Below, one piece after another: positions 8,414 through 17,570 of a DNA stretch of 64,000 nucleotides (positions are counted from its first letter, which is position 1; each line of letters begins with the position of its first letter). Both the position numbers and the translations under genes were made by a program. The notes under the pieces are model-generated. The model was not told where the DNA came from and ran no database searches. It saw only the letters and a program-made list of their open reading frames with translations. The stretch comes from Bin5 sp965218625. GTDB lineage: Bacteria > Chloroflexota > Anaerolineae > Caldilineales > Caldilineaceae. The stretch is taken from the NCBI GenBank assembly GCA_965218625.1, contig CBDCLG010000004.1, positions 1 to 64,000 on the forward strand, given 5' to 3'.

Positions 8414-9440
8414 TACCCCGGTTGCAGTCGTCGATCTGGACCGGCTTTCCGCCAACATCGAGCGGCTCCAGGCCTACCTGGACAAGCACGGCATCGACAA
8501 CCGCCCCCACATAAAGACACACCGCATCCCGGCCATCGCCCACATGCAGATGCAGGCGGGCGCTGTCGGCATCACCTGCCAGACCTTGGGCGAAGCAGAA
8601 GTGATGTGCAGCGCAGGCATCCACGACATCTTCCTGCCCTACAACTTGCTCAGCCAGACCAAATTGAGACGGCTGATGCTTCTCTCGCGTCGGGCCAGAA
8701 TCAGCGTCACCGCCGACTCCGCCCGCACGGTCGAAGGCTACGCCGAAGCCGCCGCGCAGGAAGGCACGATTCTGCCCGTCCTGGTTGAAATGGACGGTGG
8801 CTATGAACGTTGCGGTGTGACCACAACCGAAGGCGTGCGCGCTCTCGCCCGGCAGATCGACAGCGCCGCCAACCTGCGCTTCGGCGGACTCATGGTATAC
8901 CCTTGCAACCCGGAAGCCAACGCCTTTATGGCCGAGTCAAAGATGCTGTTCGCCCAGGATGGGCTGGCCGCGGAACGGGTCAGCGGCGGCAGCTCCTTCG
9001 TAATGTGGCAGGCCCATGAGTTCACCGAATTCACCGAATATCGGGCCGGCATGTACGTCTACGGCGACCGTAACCTGGTCGATGCCGGCGCAATGACCCT
9101 GGATCAATGCTCATACTCCGTGCTCGCAACCGTCGTCAGCCGGCCAACCGAGGATCGGGTCGTTTTGGATTCGGGCGGCAAGTCGTTGGCCGCGGACAGC
9201 GCCAGAATGTCATCCGGCCATGGACTGATCATCGAGTATCCGCAGGCGGAACTCTTCAAGCTGTCGGAGGAGCACGGCCACGTCGACGTTTCCCGCTGCG
9301 CACGCAAGCCGGAGATCGGCGAACGGGTCACCGTGCTCGCCAACCACTGCTGCGTCTCAAATAATCTCTTTGCGCGTGTGGTAGGTCACAGAAACGGAGA
9401 AGTTGAGCTGGAGTGGCCTATCCTGGCGAAGGGTTGGTGA
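8394..9440 (+). CDS. PLP-dependent D-threonine aldolase / D-serine dehydratase-like enzyme
   Basis: The 348-residue protein has the alanine-racemase-type N-terminal barrel (D-T-P-V-A-V-V-D-L-D-R-L at the start). The Schiff-base lysine is K41 in R-P-H-I-K-T-H-R. A C-terminal domain near residue 320 has the N-H-C-C metal site (His and second Cys) found in the DSD1/D-threonine aldolase group. This fits cleavage or dehydration of a D-3-hydroxyamino acid. Substrate specificity cannot be decided between D-Thr, D-Ser and related compounds. The ATG at 8394 sits 7 bases from AGAGG; an ATG at 8388 is too close to that site. The gene overlaps the upstream membrane-protein gene. Confidence 0.85.
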   Translation: MQIEELDTPVAVVDLDRLSANIERLQAYLDKHGIDNRPHIKTHRIPAIAHMQMQAGAVGITCQTLGEAEVMCSAGIHDIFLPYNLLSQTKLRRLMLLSRRARISVTADSARTVEGYAEAAAQEGTILPVLVEMDGGYERCGVTTTEGVRALARQIDSAANLRFGGLMVYPCNPEANAFMAESKMLFAQDGLAAERVSGGSSFVMWQAHEFTEFTEYRAGMYVYGDRNLVDAGAMTLDQCSYSVLATVVSRPTEDRVVLDSGGKSLAADSARMSSGHGLIIEYPQAELFKLSEEHGHVDVSRCARKPEIGERVTVLANHCCVSNNLFARVVGHRNGEVELEWPILAKGW

Positions 9441-9552
9441 TGAGCGCGCACATGACAAGACTGCAGGCGCCCTCTCTCCGGCATGGCTGCTTCTCCTGGC
9501 CCGGACCTCCTCTGGAACTTCCAGTTACCTGGTGGCCCAGGCAGGAAACAGG

Positions 9553-11421
9553 TCAGGGGAACAGACCAAGAAGAGTTGGCACGACGTAACCGACGAGGTA
9601 CAGCAGCAGGACTACGACCAGCAGAAGACGTATTTTCGCCCAGGCACTGAGATTTCCCAACCAGTTTCCGCCGCCGCGGCGGAAACGTGGGGGAGGAAAT
9701 TCGTCCGGACGTGTCGAGGCTTGGCGGCCGTACTCTGGATCGGAGTATGCGTCGGATGCATCGCCGGCGCGCTGCTGGGGCACGCCCGCAAACTCCTCAC
9801 CTTCTGCCACCGGATGGCTCAGAATCCGACTTAAGTCGAATGCAAGCGCTGGCAGCCGCGACTTGAGAGCGTCCAGCCCAGGCTGCTCAATGAGGAGCAG
9901 CTCCAGGTCTGTCTCGGCAAAGGCGCTCTGCCCGTATGGTTCGTCAGAAAGAATCGCCTTTTCTCCAAAGATTTCTCCCTCACCGCGCGTCCAGCTGCCT
10001 GCGCCGTTGACCGGCTGCAGCCGGACAATTCCACCTTCAATGAAATAGAGCGCGTCGCTCGGCGCACCTGCCCGGTAAATCTGCTCGCCGGCACGAATAT
10101 GAGCTTGTTGCAAATGACGTGCGACCTCCCTGAGCTCGCGCGAGGAGAGGTCGGTCAGCAGCGGAAATCGGCGTAGACGTCCCTCGTCCATCGTGTCCTG
10201 ACGCGCGCTGAGGCGCGCTGAAACCGCCTGATCAAGGGCCGATCCTATGGCAGGATGAAGGCCCACCAACTCCTGAAGATCTGCTCTGTACAACACCCAC
10301 AAATTCGTATTGCGGATAGCAGTTGCGTTCTCCAGGCGGTCCTCGCCGGTCAGCAGGCTCATGGCGCCAAAGAAGCTGCCGACACCGATTCGAGCCAGCT
10401 CCTGCAGGACTCCACTCTCGTTTTCCGCGGTCAACTCCACTTCGCCTTGGTCAACCAGAAACAGAGCGTCACTCGGATCTCCCAAACGGTAAATCGGCTC
10501 GCCCGCCGGAACATGCTGTAGGACCAACCGCTGAACGATCGCGTGCAAGTTGGCCGGCTCAAGCTGAGCAAAAAGAGGTGTCTGGGCAAGTCTCACAACC
10601 GCCTGGGTCTGGTCCGCGACACTTAGACGGCCGCGGCTGTGGCGCCCTAGCGTGCGGCGCAGCAAGGGAAACTGGCTGCTCAAGCTGTAAAACGTAGCCG
10701 CCGGTAACGTCCAGATAAGGCAGTCCTCCGCGGCATACGCGCTGGAGTCGTAGGGCTTGTTTGTCAAGAGTGGGAGCACCCCGAAAAGACTTCCCGATTC
10801 CACCGAGCTTGTATTCGGGCTGGAATTCTCCGGCGTCGGTGTTGGCTGCAGTTCAAGCGTTCCCCTCTCCAGGAGAAACAGCGCCTCGGCCTGCTCCCCA
10901 GTCCGGTAGAGAAAACTGCCTCGCTCGAGCTGGTGCGGCTGCATGCTTCTTGCAACCGGCCAGAGTACCTTGTGCGGCAACTCTCCAAGCGCACGCGTTT
11001 TGGCAAGTTGTGCCACCAGATAGTCTTCCAACTGCGCGATCTGTTCGCCGAAGTTCTGGCTGAGCTTTACGCCAATGTTGAAGTGACGCTGCAACAAACT
11101 CCGCAAGTTTGCGTCCGGTAAAGCCCACAACTGTACATCCGTGGCGACCACCGCGCTTGTATTGTGGGCCAGCCCGCGCAGGAACTCCGCTTCACCCAAC
11201 AAACTTCCCGGGCCCAGCGTCGCCAGCACTGAGCCATCCGGGTCCAGCAAGCGGACAAAGCCATTGCGAATCAAATAAAGTTCGTTGCAGGTCTCATCGT
11301 TTCGGAATATGGCAGCGCCCGCGCGTTGATTCTCTTCGCGAAAAACTACAACAACCTCCCGCAGTTCTTCGTCTGACAAGCCTTGAAATAGTGGCGTTGC
11401 GCGCAGGAATTCGACGGACAT
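9553..11421 (-). CDS. Four-fold cyclic-nucleotide-binding (Crp-type) domain protein with C-terminal membrane anchor
   Basis: The 622-residue protein has about four tandem cNMP-binding beta-roll modules (roughly residues 5-120, 145-260, 280-395 and 410-525). Each has the G-[SD]-L-[FL]-G-E/A-type phosphate-binding cassette region, for example G-S-L-L-G-E-A in the first and G-E-I-F-G-E-K in the fourth. There is no helix-turn-helix, kinase or channel. After a low-complexity linker the protein ends in one hydrophobic helix (about 595-618). It is therefore probably a tail-anchored sensor or scaffold for a cyclic nucleotide or other small ligand. Some cassettes lack the canonical Arg, so not all need bind cAMP. 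The gene is monocistronic, with its ATG at the edge of a long intergenic stretch. Confidence 0.78.
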   Translation of the reverse strand: MSVEFLRATPLFQGLSDEELREVVVVFREENQRAGAAIFRNDETCNELYLIRNGFVRLLDPDGSVLATLGPGSLLGEAEFLRGLAHNTSAVVATDVQLWALPDANLRSLLQRHFNIGVKLSQNFGEQIAQLEDYLVAQLAKTRALGELPHKVLWPVARSMQPHQLERGSFLYRTGEQAEALFLLERGTLELQPTPTPENSSPNTSSVESGSLFGVLPLLTNKPYDSSAYAAEDCLIWTLPAATFYSLSSQFPLLRRTLGRHSRGRLSVADQTQAVVRLAQTPLFAQLEPANLHAIVQRLVLQHVPAGEPIYRLGDPSDALFLVDQGEVELTAENESGVLQELARIGVGSFFGAMSLLTGEDRLENATAIRNTNLWVLYRADLQELVGLHPAIGSALDQAVSARLSARQDTMDEGRLRRFPLLTDLSSRELREVARHLQQAHIRAGEQIYRAGAPSDALYFIEGGIVRLQPVNGAGSWTRGEGEIFGEKAILSDEPYGQSAFAETDLELLLIEQPGLDALKSRLPALAFDLSRILSHPVAEGEEFAGVPQQRAGDASDAYSDPEYGRQASTRPDEFPPPRFRRGGGNWLGNLSAWAKIRLLLVVVLLLYLVGYVVPTLLGLFP

Positions 11422-11990
<569 letters not shown>

Positions 11991-11998
11991 CCAAATGC

Positions 11999-12028
11999 AG
12001 TATAGCGGTTCGGCGTCCGTTCAGTCAA
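11999..12028 (-). promoter_or_regulatory. Promoter of tRNA-Leu
   Basis: On the minus strand TTGACT (12028-12023) and TATACT (12004-11999) are separated by 18 bases. The -10 lies 8 bases from the mature 5' end, as expected for a tRNA promoter. Confidence 0.65.
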
Positions 12029-12185
12029 GTGACGTCGAATTACTTCCGCTTCTCGAGCGTAAATCGCTTCCATTGACAACCATTGCGGACAGTCCACCGA
12101 CTTCCGTCTATCGTGGCGCAGCATCGAAATAGAGAGGGCTGGAAGGCCGCACAGTCCGCCGTTCGCGTGCTAAAGCGGGCAGGAA

Positions 12186-12776
12186 ATGAACCTGGAAGAT
12201 CTGATAGAACGCTCGCAGCAAGGAGACCTGGAGGCGTTCAACCAACTGGTTATCGAATATCAGGGGTTTGGCTATAATGTCGCCTACCGCCTTCTCGATG
12301 ACGCTGACTCGGCCGCGGATGCCATTCAGGATAGTTTTTTGAAGGCGTTTCGGGGGCTGGACAACTACCGGGGCGGGAGCTTCAAGGGCTGGCTGACGCG
12401 CATCGTGGTCAACACCTGCTACGACCACCTGCGCCATCGAAAGCGGAAAACGACGGAAAGCCTCGATGATATGCCGGTCGAGGAGGAGTACGTTGCAGAA
12501 CTAACCGACCGCAGCGAATCCCCCCAGGAGTTCGCCGAACGAAGAGAGCTGCAGGCCCTGATCGGCTCCGCAATTACGTCCTTACCGGAAGTCCTGCGTA
12601 CGACGATTGTTCTTCGCGACATCGAAGGGTACGCCTACGAGGAGATTGCGGACATCACAAGCGTTGCCGTCGGTACGGTAAAATCCCGCATCAGCAGGGC
12701 GCGTGGCCGTGTAAGGGATTATCTCAACCAGCATACGGAACTTTTGCCAGCCGATTATCGTCATTCTAGGAAGTAG
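12186..12776 (+). CDS. RNA polymerase sigma factor, ECF subfamily
   Basis: The 196-residue group IV sigma factor has region 2 at about residues 20-90 (D-A-D-S-A-A-D-A-I-Q-D-S-F near 40, F-K-G-W-L-T-R-I-V-V-N near 66) and region 4 at about 135-185 (L-R-D-I-E-G-Y-A-Y-E-E-I-A, then V-G-T-V-K-S-R-I-S-R-A-R). A 45-residue acidic linker separates them. It should direct RNA polymerase to envelope- or stress-type promoters. The next gene on the same strand, 134 bp on, encodes a membrane protein of anti-sigma type, the usual arrangement for signal-controlled ECF factors. Confidence 0.93.
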   Translation: MNLEDLIERSQQGDLEAFNQLVIEYQGFGYNVAYRLLDDADSAADAIQDSFLKAFRGLDNYRGGSFKGWLTRIVVNTCYDHLRHRKRKTTESLDDMPVEEEYVAELTDRSESPQEFAERRELQALIGSAITSLPEVLRTTIVLRDIEGYAYEEIADITSVAVGTVKSRISRARGRVRDYLNQHTELLPADYRHSRK

Positions 12777-12910
12777 GGGAACTCAATTCTCCGGCCCGGA
12801 TTCCCCATTGGAACCGGCAACCTGGAAGGGAGCCCGTAGGCCGGCATACCAGACGCGGTCAGTCTGCAAAACTGTTCAAGAAGGTCAGCAGCGCCTCAGA
12901 GCCATAAACA

Positions 12911-13765
12911 ATGTCGGCACAATTCTCACATTCGATCGACGAAGACCTGATCGCGGCCTACGTAGACGGGGACGTCACAGCCGAGGAACGACTTCAGGTC
13001 GAGACGGCTATGGCGGCCAGCGAACAGGTCGCCTGGGAAGTGGAATCCCTGCGCCGTACGGTGGACCTGCTTCGCGAGTTGCCGAAAGCCGCCTTGCCCC
13101 GTTCGTTTGTTCTGGCCGAAAGCCAGGTCGAGGACGTTCTGCGCGCACGCCGCGCACGGGCAAACCGTTCCCATGCGGCCGGGATCGAAGCCCCCCCAGC
13201 CGAGACTCCGTGGCAGCGCATACTCAGTTTCCTCGCTGGCGGGAATCCGCTGTATCGCAACGCGGCTATGGCCGCGGCCGTCCTGTTGCTGGTCGTCGTC
13301 GCCGCCGATATCTCACTGCCACAGCCCCAGGTCGGTACCCTTGCGACCGGTAGCGATCAGCAGTCCGCCCAGACCGCAACGCCGCAAATTCAGGTGACCC
13401 TCGTGGGCGGAACCGCCTCAACCAGCGGAGGCAGTGGTACCGCCGTTCGCGAGGAGCAAGAAAACGGCGGCATTGGAGTCATGTCGACTGGGGAAAGCCC
13501 CTCGGACACGGAGAGCGAAGAGGTTTCCACCCAAGGCACGCCAACGACCGGCGACCAAAGCGCCACGAAGGTGAGCGAGGCCACACCCCAGCCTACGCAG
13601 CCTTCAGTTGCATCGACTCCGCCGGTTGTCTTCGACCCTCCAGAAACGGAGAATAACTGGTATTCCCTGCGTTCCCTGCTCAGGTCCGCTCGCATCGTTC
13701 TGGTCCTGGCGATAATTGTGCTCTGGCTGCTCAGCCGGCGCAGACCCCGCAATAGCAGTGCCTGA
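12911..13765 (+). CDS. Membrane-bound anti-sigma factor-like protein
   Basis: The 284-residue protein has an acidic N-terminal helical domain (D-E-D-L-I-A-A-Y-V-D-G-D-V-T-A-E-E-R at about 10-27) resembling anti-sigma domains of the zf-HC2/RsgI type, a membrane helix at about 116-134, a Ser/Thr/Gln/Glu-rich linker of about 120 residues, and a second membrane helix at about 259-275 followed by R-R-R-P. The H-x3-C-x2-C zinc motif of ZAS domains is absent, so assignment rests on the helix pattern, topology and position directly after an ECF sigma gene. The linker is likely extracytoplasmic and could be the sensing or cleavage region. Its stop overlaps the mutM GTG by 8 bp. Confidence 0.7.
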   Translation: MSAQFSHSIDEDLIAAYVDGDVTAEERLQVETAMAASEQVAWEVESLRRTVDLLRELPKAALPRSFVLAESQVEDVLRARRARANRSHAAGIEAPPAETPWQRILSFLAGGNPLYRNAAMAAAVLLLVVVAADISLPQPQVGTLATGSDQQSAQTATPQIQVTLVGGTASTSGGSGTAVREEQENGGIGVMSTGESPSDTESEEVSTQGTPTTGDQSATKVSEATPQPTQPSVASTPPVVFDPPETENNWYSLRSLLRSARIVLVLAIIVLWLLSRRRPRNSSA

Positions 13766-14627
13766 ACTGCCCGAAGTCGAAACCTACGTACGCGCGCTGA
13801 AGCCCCTGCTCAACGGCAAGACGATCCTCGAAGCTGAGGTGCGATGGCCCCGTACCATAGCCGCACCTGATGCTTCGATCTTTCCTGACCTGGTCCGCGG
13901 CCGGCGTTTTGCTTCGTTTCGGCGGCGTGGCAAATACATGCTGTTTGGCCTGGATAGCGGCGAAACGCTCATCGTCCACCTGCGCATGACCGGCGAGCTA
14001 CGCATCCACGGGCCGGCTGCCAGCGCGCTGGAACATGACCCGGCCTCGGTCGCGGCCACCTCAGACTTGCCAATAGCCCCCGCGGACAAACACACACACG
14101 TTGTCTTTCAACTGGATACCGGCGAAGAATTGCGCTTTCGCGACATCCGCAAATTCGGCAGAATCTGGCTGGTGACCGACGAGGAATCCGTCGTGGGCAA
14201 GCTGGGCCCGGAGCCGCTTGCCGCAGAGTTCCTGCCGCAGCTCCTTGAGGAGGTACTGGCCCGCCGCACGGCAAACATCAAATCGCTGCTGCTCAACCAG
14301 TCCATCGTCGCCGGCGTCGGCAACATCTACGCCGACGAAGCGCTATTCCGCGCGCGTATCGATCCGCGACGCGCCGGCGGCCAGCTGAACGCCGGGGAGA
14401 TTGTGCGGCTTCATCAAGGGCTGCGCGACGTGCTGCAGGCGGGGATAGAGGCCCAGGGCAGTTCGCTGCAAAACTATGCGCCCCCGACCGGGGGAAAAGG
14501 CGGCTTTCAAGAGCAGTTCCAAGTGTTTCGCCGCGGCGGCGAACCATGCTTTCACTGCAATGCGCCCATCAGACGCATCGTGCTGGGCCAACGCAGCACT
14601 CACTTCTGCCCCGAATGTCAGATTTAG
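13758..14627 (+). CDS. mutM: Formamidopyrimidine-DNA glycosylase (Fpg/MutM)
   Basis: The 289-residue bifunctional glycosylase/AP lyase removes oxidised purines such as 8-oxoguanine. The GTG at 13758 is fixed by biochemistry: after Met removal Pro2 must be N-terminal, and the protein then begins P-E-L-P-E-V-E-T. Other landmarks are the R-G-K-Y-M-L-F segment near residue 55, N-Q-S-I-V-A-G-V-G-N-I-Y-A-D-E near 190, and a C-terminal zinc finger with Cys264, Cys267, Cys284 and Cys287. A ~20-residue insertion (about 90-112) lengthens it relative to the ~270-residue norm. The start overlaps the anti-sigma stop, so a DNA-repair gene is coupled to an ECF stress regulator. Confidence 0.95.
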   Translation: MPELPEVETYVRALKPLLNGKTILEAEVRWPRTIAAPDASIFPDLVRGRRFASFRRRGKYMLFGLDSGETLIVHLRMTGELRIHGPAASALEHDPASVAATSDLPIAPADKHTHVVFQLDTGEELRFRDIRKFGRIWLVTDEESVVGKLGPEPLAAEFLPQLLEEVLARRTANIKSLLLNQSIVAGVGNIYADEALFRARIDPRRAGGQLNAGEIVRLHQGLRDVLQAGIEAQGSSLQNYAPPTGGKGGFQEQFQVFRRGGEPCFHCNAPIRRIVLGQRSTHFCPECQI

Positions 14628-14678
14628 GCGTGAATCCGAGCAGATGCACGTGTTGTGAAAGCCCCAAAGGCAGCCGAG

Positions 14679-14906
14679 TCAGAGTTGTCCAGGTGTGTTG
14701 CGACGCTTCGCCTCCGCCAGCTCCCGTTCCAGCGCTGCCTTCCGCGCTGCTTCGGCCTCCTTCCCTTCTGCCAAAGCACGGTCCCAGCGAGACTGGTATC
14801 CGGCGTCGAAAGTAGTCCTGCGCGAGGGTCCAAAGACATAGGCCGCAACCGCCCCAATGGCCGCCCCGACAAGCAGGCCAACTGCGAGATTTTCGGCTTT
14901 ACCCAC
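14679..14906 (-). CDS. Small YtxH-like membrane protein
   Basis: The 75-residue protein has one N-terminal glycine/alanine-rich membrane helix (about 7-25, L-L-V-G-A-A-I-G-A-V-A-A-Y-V-F-G-P) and a charged, Ala/Glu/Lys/Arg-rich helical tail. This resembles YtxH/gas-vesicle-like stress proteins. The GTG start has GGAGG 8 bases upstream. It lies 83 bp downstream of the PspC-domain gene on the same strand, which is consistent with a two-gene envelope-stress unit. The family assignment is by pattern only. Confidence 0.6.
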   Translation of the reverse strand: MGKAENLAVGLLVGAAIGAVAAYVFGPSRRTTFDAGYQSRWDRALAEGKEAEAARKAALERELAEAKRRNTPGQL

Positions 14907-14989
14907 AGCAGAATCCTCCAGGGCTCACTCTGTTTGCCATACCGGCGATGGCCACCGCTTTGCCAGATGGAAGCGCCGCCGCCATAGCG

Positions 14990-15907
14990 CTAACCAACCC
15001 TGCCGTCTATGATGGTTACATCCTGGGGCTCTGGACTATAGACCTCCGCCAGTACCGGCGTCTCTTCCGGCAGGATCCAGCCGGCGAGCACATACACCAG
15101 CAGCAGCGTCCCCAGGCTGCCTACAGCGAATGCGACCCAGAGCAGCCGGACCAGGTTGGCGTCCAGCCCAATGGCCTTGCCAATGGCACCGCAAACACCA
15201 AAGACCAGTCTGTCTTCGCGGCTGCGCTTGAGAGGAATGCTGGCCTTCGCCCTTCGCAGCCCGCTCTTGGCCGACTCGCGGCTAAACAGGGAAGAAGCCC
15301 GTCTCTTTCCTCCTTGCACCTGGGCACGCGCGCCAAGGAATCTGCTGCGCCACGCCTTCCGATTGTTGAGCAGCAGCAGGCCCGTTCCGATCAGCAGCGC
15401 CGGCCAGAAGAGTAGCCGGACCAGGAGCCAGAACATGCCCCACAGCGCTGGCAATATCCCCAGATTTGCCAGTAGCCACAGGCTGCCTGCTACGACCAAC
15501 AGCAGCCCCGCCCTTTCAACATTCCGCTGGTTCAGTTCAAATGTGGCTGGCGAGCGCTCACCCTCGCCCGTCGTGCCTACCGGCAGCAGCAGCCACAGTG
15601 CAGCGTAGGCGAAAAGACCCGCGCCGGCAGTGCCGAGCGTCAAGCCTACCCACATAATGCGCACAAAAATTGGATCGATGCCGAAACAGTCGCCCAGTCC
15701 GCCGCAAACCCCGCCGACCAGCTTCTCTTCAGGGTGGCGGAAAAGGCAAGGCGCCCGCCTGGAAGCAGCGCTGCTATCGGTCTTGCTTTCCGCCGTCTCC
15801 ACGGCAATGGTCGCGCCAGCGACCTCTGGCTCAACCTCGGTGGCAGGGCTCTCGTCGACCGTTGCACCGGTCGGTTCTGCTGGCTGATTCGGCGTTGACT
15901 CGCTCAT
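14990..15907 (-). CDS. PspC domain-containing membrane protein (two PspC modules)
   Basis: The 305-residue protein has an acidic N-terminus, a PspC module at about 55-112 (K-L-V-G-G-V-C-G-G-L-G-D-C-F-G-I-D, then a membrane helix), central hydrophobic helices at about 130-185, a basic stretch, and a second PspC module at about 228-290 (R-L-V-F-G-V-C-G-A-I-G-K-A-I-G-L-D). PspC proteins sense or stabilise the stressed inner membrane in the phage-shock response. The start has AAGGAG 7 bases upstream of the ATG. PspA is not visible here. The duplication within one polypeptide suggests it may act as an internal dimer. Confidence 0.85.
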   Translation of the reverse strand: MSESTPNQPAEPTGATVDESPATEVEPEVAGATIAVETAESKTDSSAASRRAPCLFRHPEEKLVGGVCGGLGDCFGIDPIFVRIMWVGLTLGTAGAGLFAYAALWLLLPVGTTGEGERSPATFELNQRNVERAGLLLVVAGSLWLLANLGILPALWGMFWLLVRLLFWPALLIGTGLLLLNNRKAWRSRFLGARAQVQGGKRRASSLFSRESAKSGLRRAKASIPLKRSREDRLVFGVCGAIGKAIGLDANLVRLLWVAFAVGSLGTLLLVYVLAGWILPEETPVLAEVYSPEPQDVTIIDGRVG

Positions 15908-16051
15908 GACTTACTCCTTAGGGCAGAAGGCGGAGAAGCCGTCATCTTCTCCAATACGTTTTGCGTTCTTGACAACACTCTACGCACCGCCGCCTGGAAA
16001 GTTGCGTGTGCTGTCGAAAACAGCCCACGGCCCCTCATGGCTTGCAGGCCC

Positions 16052-17113
16052 TCAATCCCCGATCGGCACTTCCTTACCCTCCGCCTGGCTGCGGTAAATG
16101 CCATCGAGGATCGCCTGGACCTGCAGCGACTGTTCAGCCGGCACCGGCGACGGAGCGCCATCGGCAATCGCCTGCGCGAAGGCTACACATTCGAGCGCAT
16201 GCGGCTCCATCCTGTCCTGCGTCCGCTGCAGGAATCGGTTGTAAAACTGCTTCGTCTCGTAATTCGTCTCCAAAAACTTGGCGCTTGGCCAGTGGCACCC
16301 TCCCTCGCTGCCGTAAAGCCAGATCTGCGTGTCCTCGTTCATCGTGTCGTGGTGCAACAGCCAGCTTGTCTCCAGGATGAGGGTCGCGCCGTTCTCAAAG
16401 CGGACAAACGCGGCAGCAAAGTCCTCAACGTCCATGTCCTGCGGGACAGGGGCGAGCCGCCAGGCGCTGAATGCCCCCTCGAGTTGCGCCAGCAGCGCCT
16501 TCGCGACGCCGGAGACAGCCACCGGCCGCGGATTGTCCATCAACCAGAGCGTGAGGTCCAGAATGTGCACGCCGACATCGATTGTCGGGCCGCCGCCGCT
16601 GTGCTTCTTGTAAATGAAACCGGGGCGTACCGGCAAAAGGGCCCTGCGTAACATCCAGCTGCGCGCATGGTAGATCTCACCCAGAACACCCGTGGCGATT
16701 TCGGCTTTCATCGCCTGGGAATCTCCGCGAAATCGGAAATGCTGCGCGGTCATCAGAAGCTTTCCAGCCCGGTCCCGGGCCTCGATCATCCGGCCTATCT
16801 CCGCCGGCGTCGGCGCAAGCGGCTTTTCGCATAGAACGTGCTTGCCAGCCTCGAGGGCGCCAATGGCAATCGGCGCGTGGTATCGATTCGGCGTGCACAC
16901 GTCAATTACGTCGATATCCTTGTCGCTGAAGAGTTCGGCAGGGTCCTGCACCAGATTGGAAACGCCGTGAAGCCCGCCCCATCTCTCAAGCGCCTCCATC
17001 GAAATGTCACACCCGGCAACGACCTCCGCCACCTCCGACGCGGCCCATCCCGGCATATGGGCCTTTGCGATGCCGCCGACCCCGACAACCCCGACCTTTA
17101 GTGTTCTGGACAC
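16052..17113 (-). CDS. Gfo/Idh/MocA family oxidoreductase
   Basis: The 353-residue NAD(P)-dependent sugar or polyol dehydrogenase has an N-terminal Rossmann fold starting V-G-V-V-G-V-G-G-I-A-K-A-H (residues 7-19), the conserved C-E-K-P-L-A (95-100) whose Lys is catalytic, and G-G-G-P-T-I-D-V-G-V-H (173-183) with D179 and H183 as the usual proton-relay pair. The substrate is unknown. The start is a GTG. It is divergent from the ThDP enzyme gene, with a MITE-like element between them. Confidence 0.88.
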   Translation of the reverse strand: MSRTLKVGVVGVGGIAKAHMPGWAASEVAEVVAGCDISMEALERWGGLHGVSNLVQDPAELFSDKDIDVIDVCTPNRYHAPIAIGALEAGKHVLCEKPLAPTPAEIGRMIEARDRAGKLLMTAQHFRFRGDSQAMKAEIATGVLGEIYHARSWMLRRALLPVRPGFIYKKHSGGGPTIDVGVHILDLTLWLMDNPRPVAVSGVAKALLAQLEGAFSAWRLAPVPQDMDVEDFAAAFVRFENGATLILETSWLLHHDTMNEDTQIWLYGSEGGCHWPSAKFLETNYETKQFYNRFLQRTQDRMEPHALECVAFAQAIADGAPSPVPAEQSLQVQAILDGIYRSQAEGKEVPIGD

Positions 17114-17206
17114 ACGCTGTTCCTTTCGAATAACTCTGCCTCAACCTTCCGTTCGCGCCGATCATAGCACGACCGGCTGGCAGGCTCAACAGTGAGAGTC
17201 CTTCGA

Positions 17207-17365
17207 CAGGGCGATTGCATCCAATTGGGCCAAGACCCTCGACACTACCTGATTCGAGCCCAACTCCGAAAAAACTGCCGGAAACTGCAAGACTTTGTAG
17301 GGGCGCCCCTTGTGGGCGCCCTTCGTGGAACATTATGGCGTCCAGATTTAGATGCGATTGCCCTG
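17207..17365 (+). mobile_element. MITE-like interspersed element, copy 2 (internally deleted)
   Basis: This 159-bp copy shares both ends and the GGGCGCCC hairpin with the other copies but lacks about 35 internal bases around the second A/T-rich arm. CCTTCGA is directly repeated at 17200-17206 and 17367-17373. It occupies part of the 457-bp region between divergent genes, so it may influence their promoters. Confidence 0.75.
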
Positions 17366-17570
17366 GCCTTCGATGCTTCGCTGCAACTGTCACCCGCACC
17401 CGAGCTGCCAGAACACCCGACCTCACATCCTCCAGGTGGACCGCTTAAGGGTTGGGAAGGCAGATCTTCGGCCGGAAGGATTGCAAAGTTGCCCAACAAA
17501 TGTTATGAATTGGCTGAGTCAACGCTGCAATGGTTCTGCATGCCCACCGAGTCCATCAGGAGAAGAGAAC

